From positions 1 to 64,000 of the forward strand of contig JAAYCA010000007.1 of assembly GCA_012744435.1 (NCBI GenBank): DNA of 64,000 nucleotides. The letters run 5' to 3'. This stretch comes from Bacteroidales bacterium (GTDB taxonomy: Bacteria > Bacteroidota > Bacteroidia > Bacteroidales > UBA932). How positions within the stretch are numbered: the stretch's first letter is position 1; each line of letters opens with the position of its first letter. The notes beneath the pieces are model-generated. The model ran no database searches and had not been told where the DNA came from. It saw only the letters and a program-made list of their open reading frames with translations. A program made the position numbers and the translations under genes. Below, in pieces: positions 16,820-25,149 of the stretch.

Positions 16820-17792
16820 TGATGACCTGCTCGATAATCTCTTCGGTGGTGACGTTTTCGGCCTCGGCTTCGTAGGTCAGGCCGATGCGGTGGCGCAATA
16901 CCTCCGGGCACACGGCGCGCACATCCTCGGGAATGACGTAGCCGCGGCGCTTGATGAAGGCATAGGCCTTGGCCGCCAGCGACAGGCTGATGCTCGCACG
17001 CGGCGAACCGCCGAACGAGATCAGGTCCCTGAGGTTCTTCAGTCCATAGTCCTCCGGGGTGCGGGTGGCATAGACGATGTCCACGATGTAGCGCTCGATC
17101 TTTTCGTCCATGTACACTTCGCGGACGACCTCCCGGGCCCGGACGATATCCTCGGGATTCACGACGGGAGAGGCCTTGGGGAATTCGCCGCTGTTGTTCA
17201 TGCGGATGATGAGCTTCTCCTCGTCCTTCTTGGGGTAGCTCACGACCACCTTGAGCATGAAACGGTCCACCTGGGCCTCCGGGAGGGGATAGGTGCCTTC
17301 CTGCTCGATCGGGTTCTGCGTGGCCATCACCAGGAAGGGACGCGGCAGCGGGTAGGTCTGGTCGCCCAGGGTCACCTGCCGCTCCTGCATCGCCTCGAGC
17401 AGGGCGGACTGGACCTTGGCGGGGGCACGGTTGATTTCATCCGCCAGCACGAAGTTGGCGAAGACCGGGCCCTTGTGCACCTCGAACGACTCTTTCTTCT
17501 GGGAATAGATCAGCGTGCCGGTCACGTCCGCCGGAAGCAGGTCCGGGGTGAACTGGATACGGCTGAATTTGGCGTTCACCGCTTGTGACAACGTGCTGAT
17601 GGCCAATGTCTTGGCCAAACCGGGGACGCCTTCGAGCAGGATGTGCCCGTCGGCCAGCATCGCAATCATCAGGTTTTCCACGAGGTGCTTCTGCCCGACG
17701 ATCACCTTGCCCGTCTCCAGGGAGAGGAGATCCACGAACGCGCTCTCTTTCTGGATGCGGTCGTTGAGCTCCTTGATGTTTACACTTTCCAT
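16800..17792 (-). CDS. moxR: MoxR-family AAA+ ATPase
   Basis: A 330-aa AAA+ ATPase. Walker A is GVPGLAKT (about 55-62), Walker B is VLADEINRAP, and sensor 1 is VMATQNPIEQEG. MoxR ATPases act as chaperone-like remodelers that help assemble metal-dependent or vWA-containing complexes, here presumably BatA/BatB. It is the first gene of the seven-gene Bat operon and is divergent from truA. I could not find a clear TAnnTTTG box for it in the 26-base intergenic gap. Confidence 0.94.
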   Translation of the reverse strand: MESVNIKELNDRIQKESAFVDLLSLETGKVIVGQKHLVENLMIAMLADGHILLEGVPGLAKTLAISTLSQAVNAKFSRIQFTPDLLPADVTGTLIYSQKKESFEVHKGPVFANFVLADEINRAPAKVQSALLEAMQERQVTLGDQTYPLPRPFLVMATQNPIEQEGTYPLPEAQVDRFMLKVVVSYPKKDEEKLIIRMNNSGEFPKASPVVNPEDIVRAREVVREVYMDEKIERYIVDIVYATRTPEDYGLKNLRDLISFGGSPRASISLSLAAKAYAFIKRRGYVIPEDVRAVCPEVLRHRIGLTYEAEAENVTTEEIIEQVINAVIVP

Positions 17793-17801
17793 ATAATTGA
17801 C

Positions 17802-17809
17802 TAATTTTG
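17802..17809 (+). promoter_or_regulatory. -7 box (TAATTTTG) of truA
   Basis: Perfect TAnnTTTG match ending 9 bases before the truA ATG, so the mRNA is probably leaderless or has only a few leader bases. Confidence 0.55.
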
Positions 17810-17818
17810 CAGTCGGCT

Positions 17819-18616
17819 ATGCGTTATTCCATCAAGCTCTCCTACAGCGGTGCGGATTTCTGCGGGTGGCAGGTCCAACCGGATGCTCCGAGTGTCCAGC
17901 AGACGCTCCAGGAGGCGCTTTCCACCCTGCTCCATGCCGCCGTTGCCGTGACGGGTGCCGGGCGTACCGACACGGGTGTCAATGCAATCGGCTACATCGC
18001 TCATTTCGACGCAGCCGAGGGGCTTGATACGTATCAATTATGCTACAAATTGAATGCCATTCTGCCCGGCTCCGTGGTCGTCCATGACATTGTGCCGGTT
18101 GCGGATGATTTCCATGCCCGGTTCGACGCCACGCGGCGCGAATACACTTACTTCCTGCACCGGGTGAAAGATCCCTTTGTCGCCGGCCATTCCTACCTCT
18201 ACACTTTCCCGGACGTGGATTTCAAGCGGATGAACGAAGCGGCGCAGGCGCTCCTGGGGGAGCACGACTTCCGCTGTTTCGAGAAGACGGGTACTGACAC
18301 GAAGACCTCCCTGTGCACGGTCTTCGAGGCCGGCTGGCATCGCTACACGCCCGTGCACCTGGCCCTGACGGGCCGGGAAGGAGGCGATGATTACTGGTAT
18401 TTCCGCATCGCCGCCGACCGGTTCCTGCGCAACATGGTCCGCGCCGTCGTGGGGACCCTGCTCGAGGTCGGCCGCGGCAAGCGCACGGCCGAAGCGTTCC
18501 GCTCCCTGATCCTCCCCGCGGAGGGTCGTCCTGAGCCTGCCGAAGGTTCTTCCCGTTCTCTCGCCGGCGAATCCGTGCCGGGTCACGCGCTCTTCCTCAG
18601 CGACATCCTCTACTAG
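17819..18616 (+). CDS. truA: tRNA pseudouridine synthase A (TruA, positions 38-40)
   Basis: A 265-aa TruA. It isomerises uridines 38-40 in the anticodon arm of tRNAs. The catalytic Asp lies in GAGRTDTGVNA (about residues 45-55), and other family motifs are SYSGADFCGWQ, DDFHARFDATRREYTYF and RFLRNMVRAVVGTLLEVGRGK. The protein ends with GHALFLSDILY as in relatives. Between these last two blocks a segment EGRPEPAEGSSRSLAGE replaces the usual short loop; its DNA looks like an inserted dispersed repeat kept in frame. I chose the ATG at 17819; an earlier TTG lies in the -7 box. Confidence 0.95.
   Translation: MRYSIKLSYSGADFCGWQVQPDAPSVQQTLQEALSTLLHAAVAVTGAGRTDTGVNAIGYIAHFDAAEGLDTYQLCYKLNAILPGSVVVHDIVPVADDFHARFDATRREYTYFLHRVKDPFVAGHSYLYTFPDVDFKRMNEAAQALLGEHDFRCFEKTGTDTKTSLCTVFEAGWHRYTPVHLALTGREGGDDYWYFRIAADRFLRNMVRAVVGTLLEVGRGKRTAEAFRSLILPAEGRPEPAEGSSRSLAGESVPGHALFLSDILY
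18520..18565 (+). repeat. REP-like element in frame within the 3' end of truA
   Basis: The DNA includes GTCCTGAGCCTGCCGAAGGT, which from memory closely resembles a dispersed repeat (CCTGAGCCTGCCGAAGG) present in many genomes. It inserts about 15 residues in a surface loop just before the conserved C-terminal strand of TruA. Confidence 0.5.
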
Positions 18617-18636
18617 CCCGGGTGGAAGCCCCGGGC
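18616..18636. terminator. GC hairpin after truA (weak terminator candidate)
   Basis: GCCCGGG and CCCGGGC form a 7-bp stem with a 7-base loop, starting at the last base of the truA stop codon. There is no T-tract on either strand, so intrinsic termination is doubtful. The convergent gene ends at 18663. Confidence 0.3.
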
Positions 18637-18662
18637 CGGAGACTCCGCGCCGCCGACAGATC

Positions 18663-21600
18663 TCAAGGCTTGACGGACACGGCCGGATGCCCGCCGTCGT
18701 TCGCGCGGTAGTGCGGGGCGTAGAGGGATTCGATCACCGGAACGGGGCACTGGAAGCTGCCTTCCTGGGTGACGAAATACTCTTCGGTTACCGTGGTATT
18801 CTCCTCGGGATAGCTGTCGAACCAGTACTCCGTACGGTCGGCGAGCACGCTCCGGTAGCCCTGCGGGCTGAAACTCATCCAGCCCGTGATGGAGATCGGG
18901 CGGAGCCGCCAGCCGTAGGGGCCGGAGAGCTGCTCGACCGGGCGGAAGGCCGCGGGACGCGGAGCCGTGAGCCGCACGAAACTGCGGTTCTCCTCGTTCC
19001 AGATGCTATAGGTGGCCACAACCTTGTCGCCGACGTGCAGCAAGTCGCCGTCTGCAAGCGGCTGGCCGTCGCGGGTGAAACTGCGCGAGAGCGTGAAGCC
19101 GTTGCCGGAAGCCTTGATCTGCGGGAAAGGGAGGGTGGTGGAGGCGGTCAGGGCGAGGACTCTGGTCTGCAGGGTCTCTTCCGTACCGCGCAGCACGCTG
19201 CCGATGGCCGGGATATAGGCCGGATCGTCTTCCCAGTGTTGCGTCTCTTTCTGAACCATGATCCACAGGCGGATGCCTTCCGCAACCTCATTGTGTCCGC
19301 AGTCGGTCAGCAGGTCGCAGATCAGCGCGTGTGCGTAGAGTTCGCTCTCCAGCAGCCCCCGCCAGGGCATCACGGCGTTGGGGTAGTATGTGCCGCCGCT
19401 GCGGTGCGGTTCGGCATACTGGAGCAGGGAGGCTATATCCTTGTCCAGGGATTTGCGCAGGCGGGAGGAAGTGAGCAGGGAAATGCCCCAGGACTGGGCG
19501 AGGGAAACCCCGCCGTCCCCGAGCAGCGCCCGCAGCGTCTTCATGCGGCGGGCCTTTGCGAAGACCTGTCCGTTGAGTCCGCGCCTGGTCCCCGGGACAA
19601 GGTAGCTCCGGACCTCCTTCTTGAACAGGCGCATCACCTTGGCGCTCACGCCTTCGGGCGAGAAAGCGACCTGCGGATACCGCGCCCGTACGTGCAGGTA
19701 CTGCTCCAGACTGATGCCACCGCACCAGAAGGGCCGTCTCCGCCCGCCGAAGTACTCGTTGTCGAGATACAGGACGGCGGCGGGAATCTGAGCCGCAAGC
19801 TCCGCAGGGCAGTCTTCTCCCATGTCGGCGAGGCGTTCGAGCAGGGTGATGGTGAGGATGGGCGAGGTGGTCATTCCGGCAAACCATCCGAAGCCGCCGT
19901 CGCTGTTGTGGCAGCCGAGGATCTTATTTACCATATCGGCGCGCTGCTCCGGCGTGGCGCCGGAACCCTTCGAGCCGGGCAGCTTGTCAATCAGGAAATT
20001 GGCGTAGAGCGCCTCGCTCTGGTCGAGCAGGTTCTCGCTCCGCGGGAGGACCTTTTCCGGAATGGCCTCCTGGATCATTCCGAGAATGGAAATCTCGCGC
20101 AGGGCGGCTTCGGAGCCGGAGACATTGACAAACTGGCTGCGGAGGTCGGCGAGGACCGACTCGCGGTCCATCCCGGCGCGCAGCAGGGCGGAGTGGGCTT
20201 CCGTAATCGTCTGCACGGCCGGGCTGACCGGCATCACCACGAACACGGCGTCGGAGCCGTAGTCGGCGTTGTCGGCGGTGAAGCTCACGAGCAGGCCGAG
20301 GTCTCGGACCCCGGGTGCGACGGTCTCGCAGCTGTAATCCACGGTGCCGCCGCCCGGAACGGTAAGGCGGCCGCCCTTGTCGGCGAGAACGGGAGCGGTC
20401 TTGTAGTCCTTCCCGTTCAGGAATTTTACGGAGATGCGGCCGGGGACGGGCGTTTCCTTGCTGTTGGACACGGTCACACGGGCGACGTAGCGGTCGCCTT
20501 CATAAAGGAACTGCGGCTGCACGACGGCGACCTTGACCGGCAGGGTTACGACCATCTCCCGGCGCAGGGTGGCGTTGTGGAAAGCCTTGTCGTGTGCGAA
20601 GAGCTGGACATAATAAGTGGAGAGTTTGTCCGCCGTGGTGAAGTTGAAGGTCACCGTGCCATCCTTGTCGGAGCGCAGGAACGGCTCCCAGGCAATCGTA
20701 TTGGCGAAATTCTCTCGGACGGAGATTTCTTCGGCGCCGCCCTCCTCCGATTCAAGGGACTCCTCGGGCATGGCGTCATCGGCCACCATTGCCTCCCGGG
20801 CCATTTCCGCCATCGGGGCGGCCTCATCCATGAGGACGGCCGAGCCCATTGCGGCGGATTTGGACAGGATGCGATTGCTTTGACGGCGGTTCAGCGCTTC
20901 CGCATCGAAAGCATAAGCCGAGTCGATGCCGAGCGTGTTCCTGTAATAGACCTCGGGCAGGGAACGGGTAGCGGGAAAGACGCTGTTCCACACATTGCGC
21001 CCGATGGTCTCCGTACTCTTGTCGAAGATGGTGGCGGCGAGTTCCACGCCTTCCGCCGTCCGGATGGTAAAACGATAGTCATGGTGCGGCGCCGTGGTGT
21101 CCAGGAAGCGGGTGAAGCCCAGCGGCAGTTCAAAACGGAGCTTGGGTTTGTAAGAGGAAACGGAATAGTCGAAGGCCCGTCCGTCGCGGAACCAGAGAAC
21201 CTTGAGCGTCAGCGTTTCGGGATAATCGGCCTTGCGGTCGAAACGGATGACCTGCAGGGAATTCGGACGGGCGCGGACCCCGGCCAGCTTGACGATGCGC
21301 TTTTCCAGGAGGCGGTTGCCGTCGCCGTACAGCTCCGTGACGATCCACGCGGGGCCCGTGGTGGCGCCGACCTGCAGGGAAATGCCCGTGCCGTCGTCTG
21401 CCAGTTCCTTGAAGAAGCAGTGCACGTCCAGGTCGAGGGCGCTGTCCGCGTCTTCAACCTTGACGATATCATGCTCCATTATGTCGACATACTCCTTGCC
21501 GGTATCGCTCACCGCCGTGGCCCTGACCTCGACGGTATAGAGTCCGGAAGGGTGGCGGGACAGGTCGAGACTGACGTTTTCCCCGTTCTTGGCGTTGCCG

Positions 21601-23855
21601 GAGAGAAGGGTCTTGCCTTCGCGGGAAACCGCATATTCGATGCTGAGCCTCGGGTGCGTTTTCGGGCTGCCGCCTCCGCCGAGCTGGAAGCGGACCTGGG
21701 CGGCGCTGTCGCCGACGATGGATCCGCCGCTGCTGCCGCTCACGCGGTTGAAATGCCCCTGAACGCGATTCATGACGCGGATGTTGAGCGGGAGGCTCTG
21801 GGAGAAGTCGACCGTTTTGCGGAACTCCAGCGTCTCTCCCGTGGCATCCGTCACACGGACGGTGACGACGAGATTATGATACCAGCGGGATTCGTCGTCG
21901 GGGGCCTGGAAGCGGATTTTAAAATCGCCGTTCCCGGCGAGTTCAAGCTTTCCCTCATCGAGGGTTTCGCCTCGGTCCTCGACGCTGTATGTCGCCGTGG
22001 CCGTGCCCAGGTTGTGGCCCGAGTAGCTGCGGATGCCGCCCTCGACGGTGATGAAATCTCCCGGCAGGTAGAAACGGCTGTCGGGCTTCCAGCTCAGCTC
22101 GAAGCTGGGCAGGACGAATTCGTCCGCCCGGACGCGTGTTTCGGCGATGGTTCTGCCGCCCTCGCGGACGGAGATCCTGTACATGCCGCCCCGTTCGCCC
22201 TTTTTCAGGACGAAGGAGCCGGCAGCGGAGCCGAATTCATTGGTGGTCAGCTCCTGCGTGCCGATCTCCTTATCCGTGGGATCGGTCAGGGTGGCGGTCA
22301 GCCTGATACCGGCGGGACGGGTGGCGTATTCGTAGGTGCCTTCGTAGAGGAGGACTTTGTAATAGACGGTCTCGTCTGGGTTGAAGGCGGTGCGGTCCGT
22401 CAGCAGCATGGCGGCGTGCCGGGACGGATTGTCGGTGCTGACGGTGTCGCGCCTCAGGTAGTTGAATTGATGCTGCCGCGACATGCGGGCAAGACCGTCG
22501 ATGCGGGTCGAGGCCTGGATGGTCCAGCCCCATTTGTCGTCGTCGAGCCGCGAGGTCATCGATTCGGGGAGGTAGGTGAAGCCGTCGATCACGAGCCCCT
22601 CCGCCTTGTCCACCTGCCGGCCCTTATTGTCGAAGAGGAGGATGTCGCAGCTTTTCACCGGTTCGCCGGTAATGTAGTCGGCGACATAGACGCCATAGCC
22701 GTCGAGATCGCGCTTGTGTGCGATGGAAAGGGTATATTTGGCATATTCGGTCTCGGTCTCCACCTTCCCGCCGGAGCACTTCAGGGTATAGGTCTTGTCG
22801 TCCAGGTCGGCGAGATCGAGGGTCAGGGTGTCGCGGAGGTAGAAACTCTTGACAGGGTTGTCCACCGTCCGGTCGAAGAGTTCTTTCTTGCCGTCCAGGA
22901 TGCGGACGCGCACCGAAGGGAGGTTGCGGACGACGAAAGTGGCCAGACCTTTCTCCACGTCGAGGGAGATTTCCTGGGCTGTCAGGGTCTCCAGGATGCC
23001 GTCCGGTCCGTTGCAGCAATCGGCGATGGCCTTTTCGTCGCCGGAGAAGTTCTTCCGGTCGGCGATGAACGTCTGGCAGTCCTGTGCGAGCTGGCGGTAT
23101 TCTTCCGAACTGCCCTGGCTCCAGTCCAGCTTGTTGCGGCGGCGCTGGAGCAGATACTGGCGGCCCAGCATGGAGACGGCCTGGCTCCGGTGTGCGCTGA
23201 CGTAACCGGCCATCTCTTCGTCGGCGACAGAGGCGGGTTTCCGGCCGATGACGGTATAATCGACAAAGGCGTCATAGGGATAACGTCCGGTGAAATAGGC
23301 TTTGACGGCGTCGGAGACCGTGTCGGAACGGCTTTTCCCGAGCAGGCTCCACAGGGCGTATTCGTAATCGTTGGCGATCTTCGGCCGCAGGGCACCGGAA
23401 TAAGCGAAATTGGACAAGTCGCTGTCATTGTCGTAGAAACGCGGGTTGCGCGCCTTCAGAAGCAGATCTTTCTTCTCGTTGACATAGGCCAGCAGATCTT
23501 CTGCGGAGGCACTTTCCTTGCGGGTGTAGAAGACGGCAACCGGTTCGCCGTAACGCTCGATGTCGCTGTAGGCCTGGGCGCGGAGTTCGTCATGAAGTTT
23601 CCAGTTGGTGCTGGAACGGGCTTCGACATATTTCCAGCAGGCATCATAGTAATCCCAGGCGAGGTGTCGCGCTGATGCTTCTTTCTTGATTCGTTCGAGA
23701 ATGTCGGCCTGGTCCTTGGGCCGGTCGGCATCGACGGCTTTGCCATATTCTGCCCAGAGTCTTTTCAGGACAGGGTCGTCGCCATCCCTGGCGCAGGAAG
23801 AAAAAGGAGAAATCATTAGGGTTAAGAGTGTTAGTGCTATCAGTTTCGCTTTCAT
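18663..23855 (-). CDS. Alpha-2-macroglobulin-like lipoprotein (MG2/A2M domains) lacking the thioester
   Basis: A 1730-aa secreted protein. The N-terminus MKAKLIALTLLTLMISPFSSC looks like a lipoprotein signal with Cys near residue 21, so it is probably membrane anchored. The middle contains an MG2-type domain (about 500-600, FNPDETVYYKVLLYEG and FGSAAGSFVLKKGERGGMYR) and the A2M core domain (IAWEPFLRSDKDGTVTFNF). The thioester-domain region follows, but where relatives have C-x-E-Q this protein reads NLLDQSEALYANF (near residue 1275), so the reactive thioester cannot form. Bacterial A2M proteins trap proteases or act in envelope maintenance; non-thioester forms exist. It follows folC by 13 bases. 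I chose the ATG at 23855; the longer frame overlaps folC. Confidence 0.85.
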   Translation of the reverse strand: MKAKLIALTLLTLMISPFSSCARDGDDPVLKRLWAEYGKAVDADRPKDQADILERIKKEASARHLAWDYYDACWKYVEARSSTNWKLHDELRAQAYSDIERYGEPVAVFYTRKESASAEDLLAYVNEKKDLLLKARNPRFYDNDSDLSNFAYSGALRPKIANDYEYALWSLLGKSRSDTVSDAVKAYFTGRYPYDAFVDYTVIGRKPASVADEEMAGYVSAHRSQAVSMLGRQYLLQRRRNKLDWSQGSSEEYRQLAQDCQTFIADRKNFSGDEKAIADCCNGPDGILETLTAQEISLDVEKGLATFVVRNLPSVRVRILDGKKELFDRTVDNPVKSFYLRDTLTLDLADLDDKTYTLKCSGGKVETETEYAKYTLSIAHKRDLDGYGVYVADYITGEPVKSCDILLFDNKGRQVDKAEGLVIDGFTYLPESMTSRLDDDKWGWTIQASTRIDGLARMSRQHQFNYLRRDTVSTDNPSRHAAMLLTDRTAFNPDETVYYKVLLYEGTYEYATRPAGIRLTATLTDPTDKEIGTQELTTNEFGSAAGSFVLKKGERGGMYRISVREGGRTIAETRVRADEFVLPSFELSWKPDSRFYLPGDFITVEGGIRSYSGHNLGTATATYSVEDRGETLDEGKLELAGNGDFKIRFQAPDDESRWYHNLVVTVRVTDATGETLEFRKTVDFSQSLPLNIRVMNRVQGHFNRVSGSSGGSIVGDSAAQVRFQLGGGGSPKTHPRLSIEYAVSREGKTLLSGNAKNGENVSLDLSRHPSGLYTVEVRATAVSDTGKEYVDIMEHDIVKVEDADSALDLDVHCFFKELADDGTGISLQVGATTGPAWIVTELYGDGNRLLEKRIVKLAGVRARPNSLQVIRFDRKADYPETLTLKVLWFRDGRAFDYSVSSYKPKLRFELPLGFTRFLDTTAPHHDYRFTIRTAEGVELAATIFDKSTETIGRNVWNSVFPATRSLPEVYYRNTLGIDSAYAFDAEALNRRQSNRILSKSAAMGSAVLMDEAAPMAEMAREAMVADDAMPEESLESEEGGAEEISVRENFANTIAWEPFLRSDKDGTVTFNFTTADKLSTYYVQLFAHDKAFHNATLRREMVVTLPVKVAVVQPQFLYEGDRYVARVTVSNSKETPVPGRISVKFLNGKDYKTAPVLADKGGRLTVPGGGTVDYSCETVAPGVRDLGLLVSFTADNADYGSDAVFVVMPVSPAVQTITEAHSALLRAGMDRESVLADLRSQFVNVSGSEAALREISILGMIQEAIPEKVLPRSENLLDQSEALYANFLIDKLPGSKGSGATPEQRADMVNKILGCHNSDGGFGWFAGMTTSPILTITLLERLADMGEDCPAELAAQIPAAVLYLDNEYFGGRRRPFWCGGISLEQYLHVRARYPQVAFSPEGVSAKVMRLFKKEVRSYLVPGTRRGLNGQVFAKARRMKTLRALLGDGGVSLAQSWGISLLTSSRLRKSLDKDIASLLQYAEPHRSGGTYYPNAVMPWRGLLESELYAHALICDLLTDCGHNEVAEGIRLWIMVQKETQHWEDDPAYIPAIGSVLRGTEETLQTRVLALTASTTLPFPQIKASGNGFTLSRSFTRDGQPLADGDLLHVGDKVVATYSIWNEENRSFVRLTAPRPAAFRPVEQLSGPYGWRLRPISITGWMSFSPQGYRSVLADRTEYWFDSYPEENTTVTEEYFVTQEGSFQCPVPVIESLYAPHYRANDGGHPAVSVKP

Positions 23856-23868
23856 GGCACATGGTTTT

Positions 23869-25098
23869 TCAAGTGTCGAACAGTCCGATGGCTTCCGCAA
23901 CTACAAAAGTACTGCCACCAATATATAAGATGCAGTCCGGGATGCGGGATGCTGCATCGAGCGCCAGGCGGACGCCTTCCTCCACGGATCCGCAGGCGGT
24001 ACACCGCAGGCCTTCCATCCGGGCGGCGAGCGCCTCGACGGGCAGGGCGCGCTCTCCGCGGGGAGAGACAAGGAAGTAATGTGCGTCCGGCGGCATCAGC
24101 GGCCGGATGGCGGCCAGGTCCTTGTCGGCCATGATGCCATAAACGATCAGCAGCGGCCGGCCGCTCTCCCGCAGGCGGCGGAAATTGATCTCCAGCGCCG
24201 GGGGATTGTGCCCGATGTCGCAGATGACCTCCGGTTCGGCGCAAAGACGCTCCCAGCGGCCGCGCAGACCGGTGCGGGCGGCGGTGGCGATGAGGGCTTC
24301 CTTATCGGGTTCTATCCCCAGAAGATCGAGGGCGGCGAGTACGGTGTGCAGGTTGACGGCCTGGCAGGGACCGGTGAGGTCGGTCCCGAACGATTCTTCT
24401 TCAAAGTCTTCCGCGAAAAACAGCGGACAGGGGGCCGCTGCGGCCTTGGCCTCGAAAACGGGGGCCGTTTCATCGTCGCGTTCGCCGACGAGCGCCGGGA
24501 CGCCGGGCTTGAATATGCCGGCTTTCTCGGCGGCGATCTTCGGACGCGTGTCACCGAGCAGGGCACAGTGGTCCAGCCCGATGCCGGTGACGATGGAGAG
24601 TTCCGGCGTAATGATATTGGTGCTGTCCAGCCGGCCGCCGAGACCGGTTTCGATGACGGCGACGTCCACCTTCCGGTCGGCGAACCAGCGAAAGGCGATC
24701 CCGGTCGTGATCTCGAAGAAGGACAAGCCCTCGAAGTCTTGTCCGTCGAGGAAGCGGAAGACTTCCTCCCGGGGAATCATCTCCCACCCGTCCCGCTCCA
24801 CGAGCTTGATCCGCTCGCGGAAATCCAGCAGGTGCGGGGAGGTGTACAGCCCGACGCGCAGGCCCGCGGCGGAGAGGGCTGCAGCGAGCATCGAGCATAC
24901 CGATCCCTTGCCGTTGGTCCCCGCCACGTGGACGGCGCGGAACTGCCGCGAGGGATGCCCCAGGGAAGCGTCCAGCTGCCTCATGCCCGTCAGCCCCGGC
25001 TTGTAGGCGCCGGGCGTGAATCCTTTGTTCTGCACGCTGGGATGGCGGGCGAACAGCTCCTCCAGGAGCCGGTTGTAACGGTCTTCGAAAATCATCAT
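23869..25098 (-). CDS. folC: Folylpolyglutamate synthase / dihydrofolate synthase
   Basis: A 409-aa Mur-ligase-like enzyme that adds glutamate to dihydropteroate or folates using ATP. Visible motifs are HVAGTNGKGSV (P-loop, about 56-66), YTSPHLLDFRERI, AVIETGLGGRLDSTN, and GLDHCALLGDTRPKIAAEKAGIFKPG. The C-terminal Mur domain is present (CDIGHNPPALEINF). I chose the first of two adjacent ATGs at 25098 (MMIFEDRYNRLLEEL); the longer frame begins at a TTG in the -7 box. The A2M-like gene follows 13 bases after the stop and is probably co-transcribed. Confidence 0.94.
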   Translation of the reverse strand: MMIFEDRYNRLLEELFARHPSVQNKGFTPGAYKPGLTGMRQLDASLGHPSRQFRAVHVAGTNGKGSVCSMLAAALSAAGLRVGLYTSPHLLDFRERIKLVERDGWEMIPREEVFRFLDGQDFEGLSFFEITTGIAFRWFADRKVDVAVIETGLGGRLDSTNIITPELSIVTGIGLDHCALLGDTRPKIAAEKAGIFKPGVPALVGERDDETAPVFEAKAAAAPCPLFFAEDFEEESFGTDLTGPCQAVNLHTVLAALDLLGIEPDKEALIATAARTGLRGRWERLCAEPEVICDIGHNPPALEINFRRLRESGRPLLIVYGIMADKDLAAIRPLMPPDAHYFLVSPRGERALPVEALAARMEGLRCTACGSVEEGVRLALDAASRIPDCILYIGGSTFVVAEAIGLFDT

Positions 25099-25113
25099 AG
25101 TTGCAACTGAATT

Positions 25114-25121
25114 CAAATTTA
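25114..25121 (-). promoter_or_regulatory. -7 box (TAAATTTG) of folC
   Basis: Perfect TAnnTTTG match on the minus strand, 15 bases from the folC ATG. It lies in a 51-base AT-rich gap shared with the divergent PurL-like gene, for which no clear box was seen. Confidence 0.5.
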
Positions 25122-25149
25122 ATTAAATTTACACGATTTTATACATCGG

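Noticed and set aside
18687-23675. A 1662-codon open frame on the plus strand opposite the A2M-like gene
   Set aside because: The minus strand gives a signal peptide and A2M domains; the plus-strand frame has no start context, no domain and reads like the reverse of GC-rich codons. The same holds for long antisense frames opposite recJ, parC, ppdK, pnp and the engB operon (e.g. 55545-59480).
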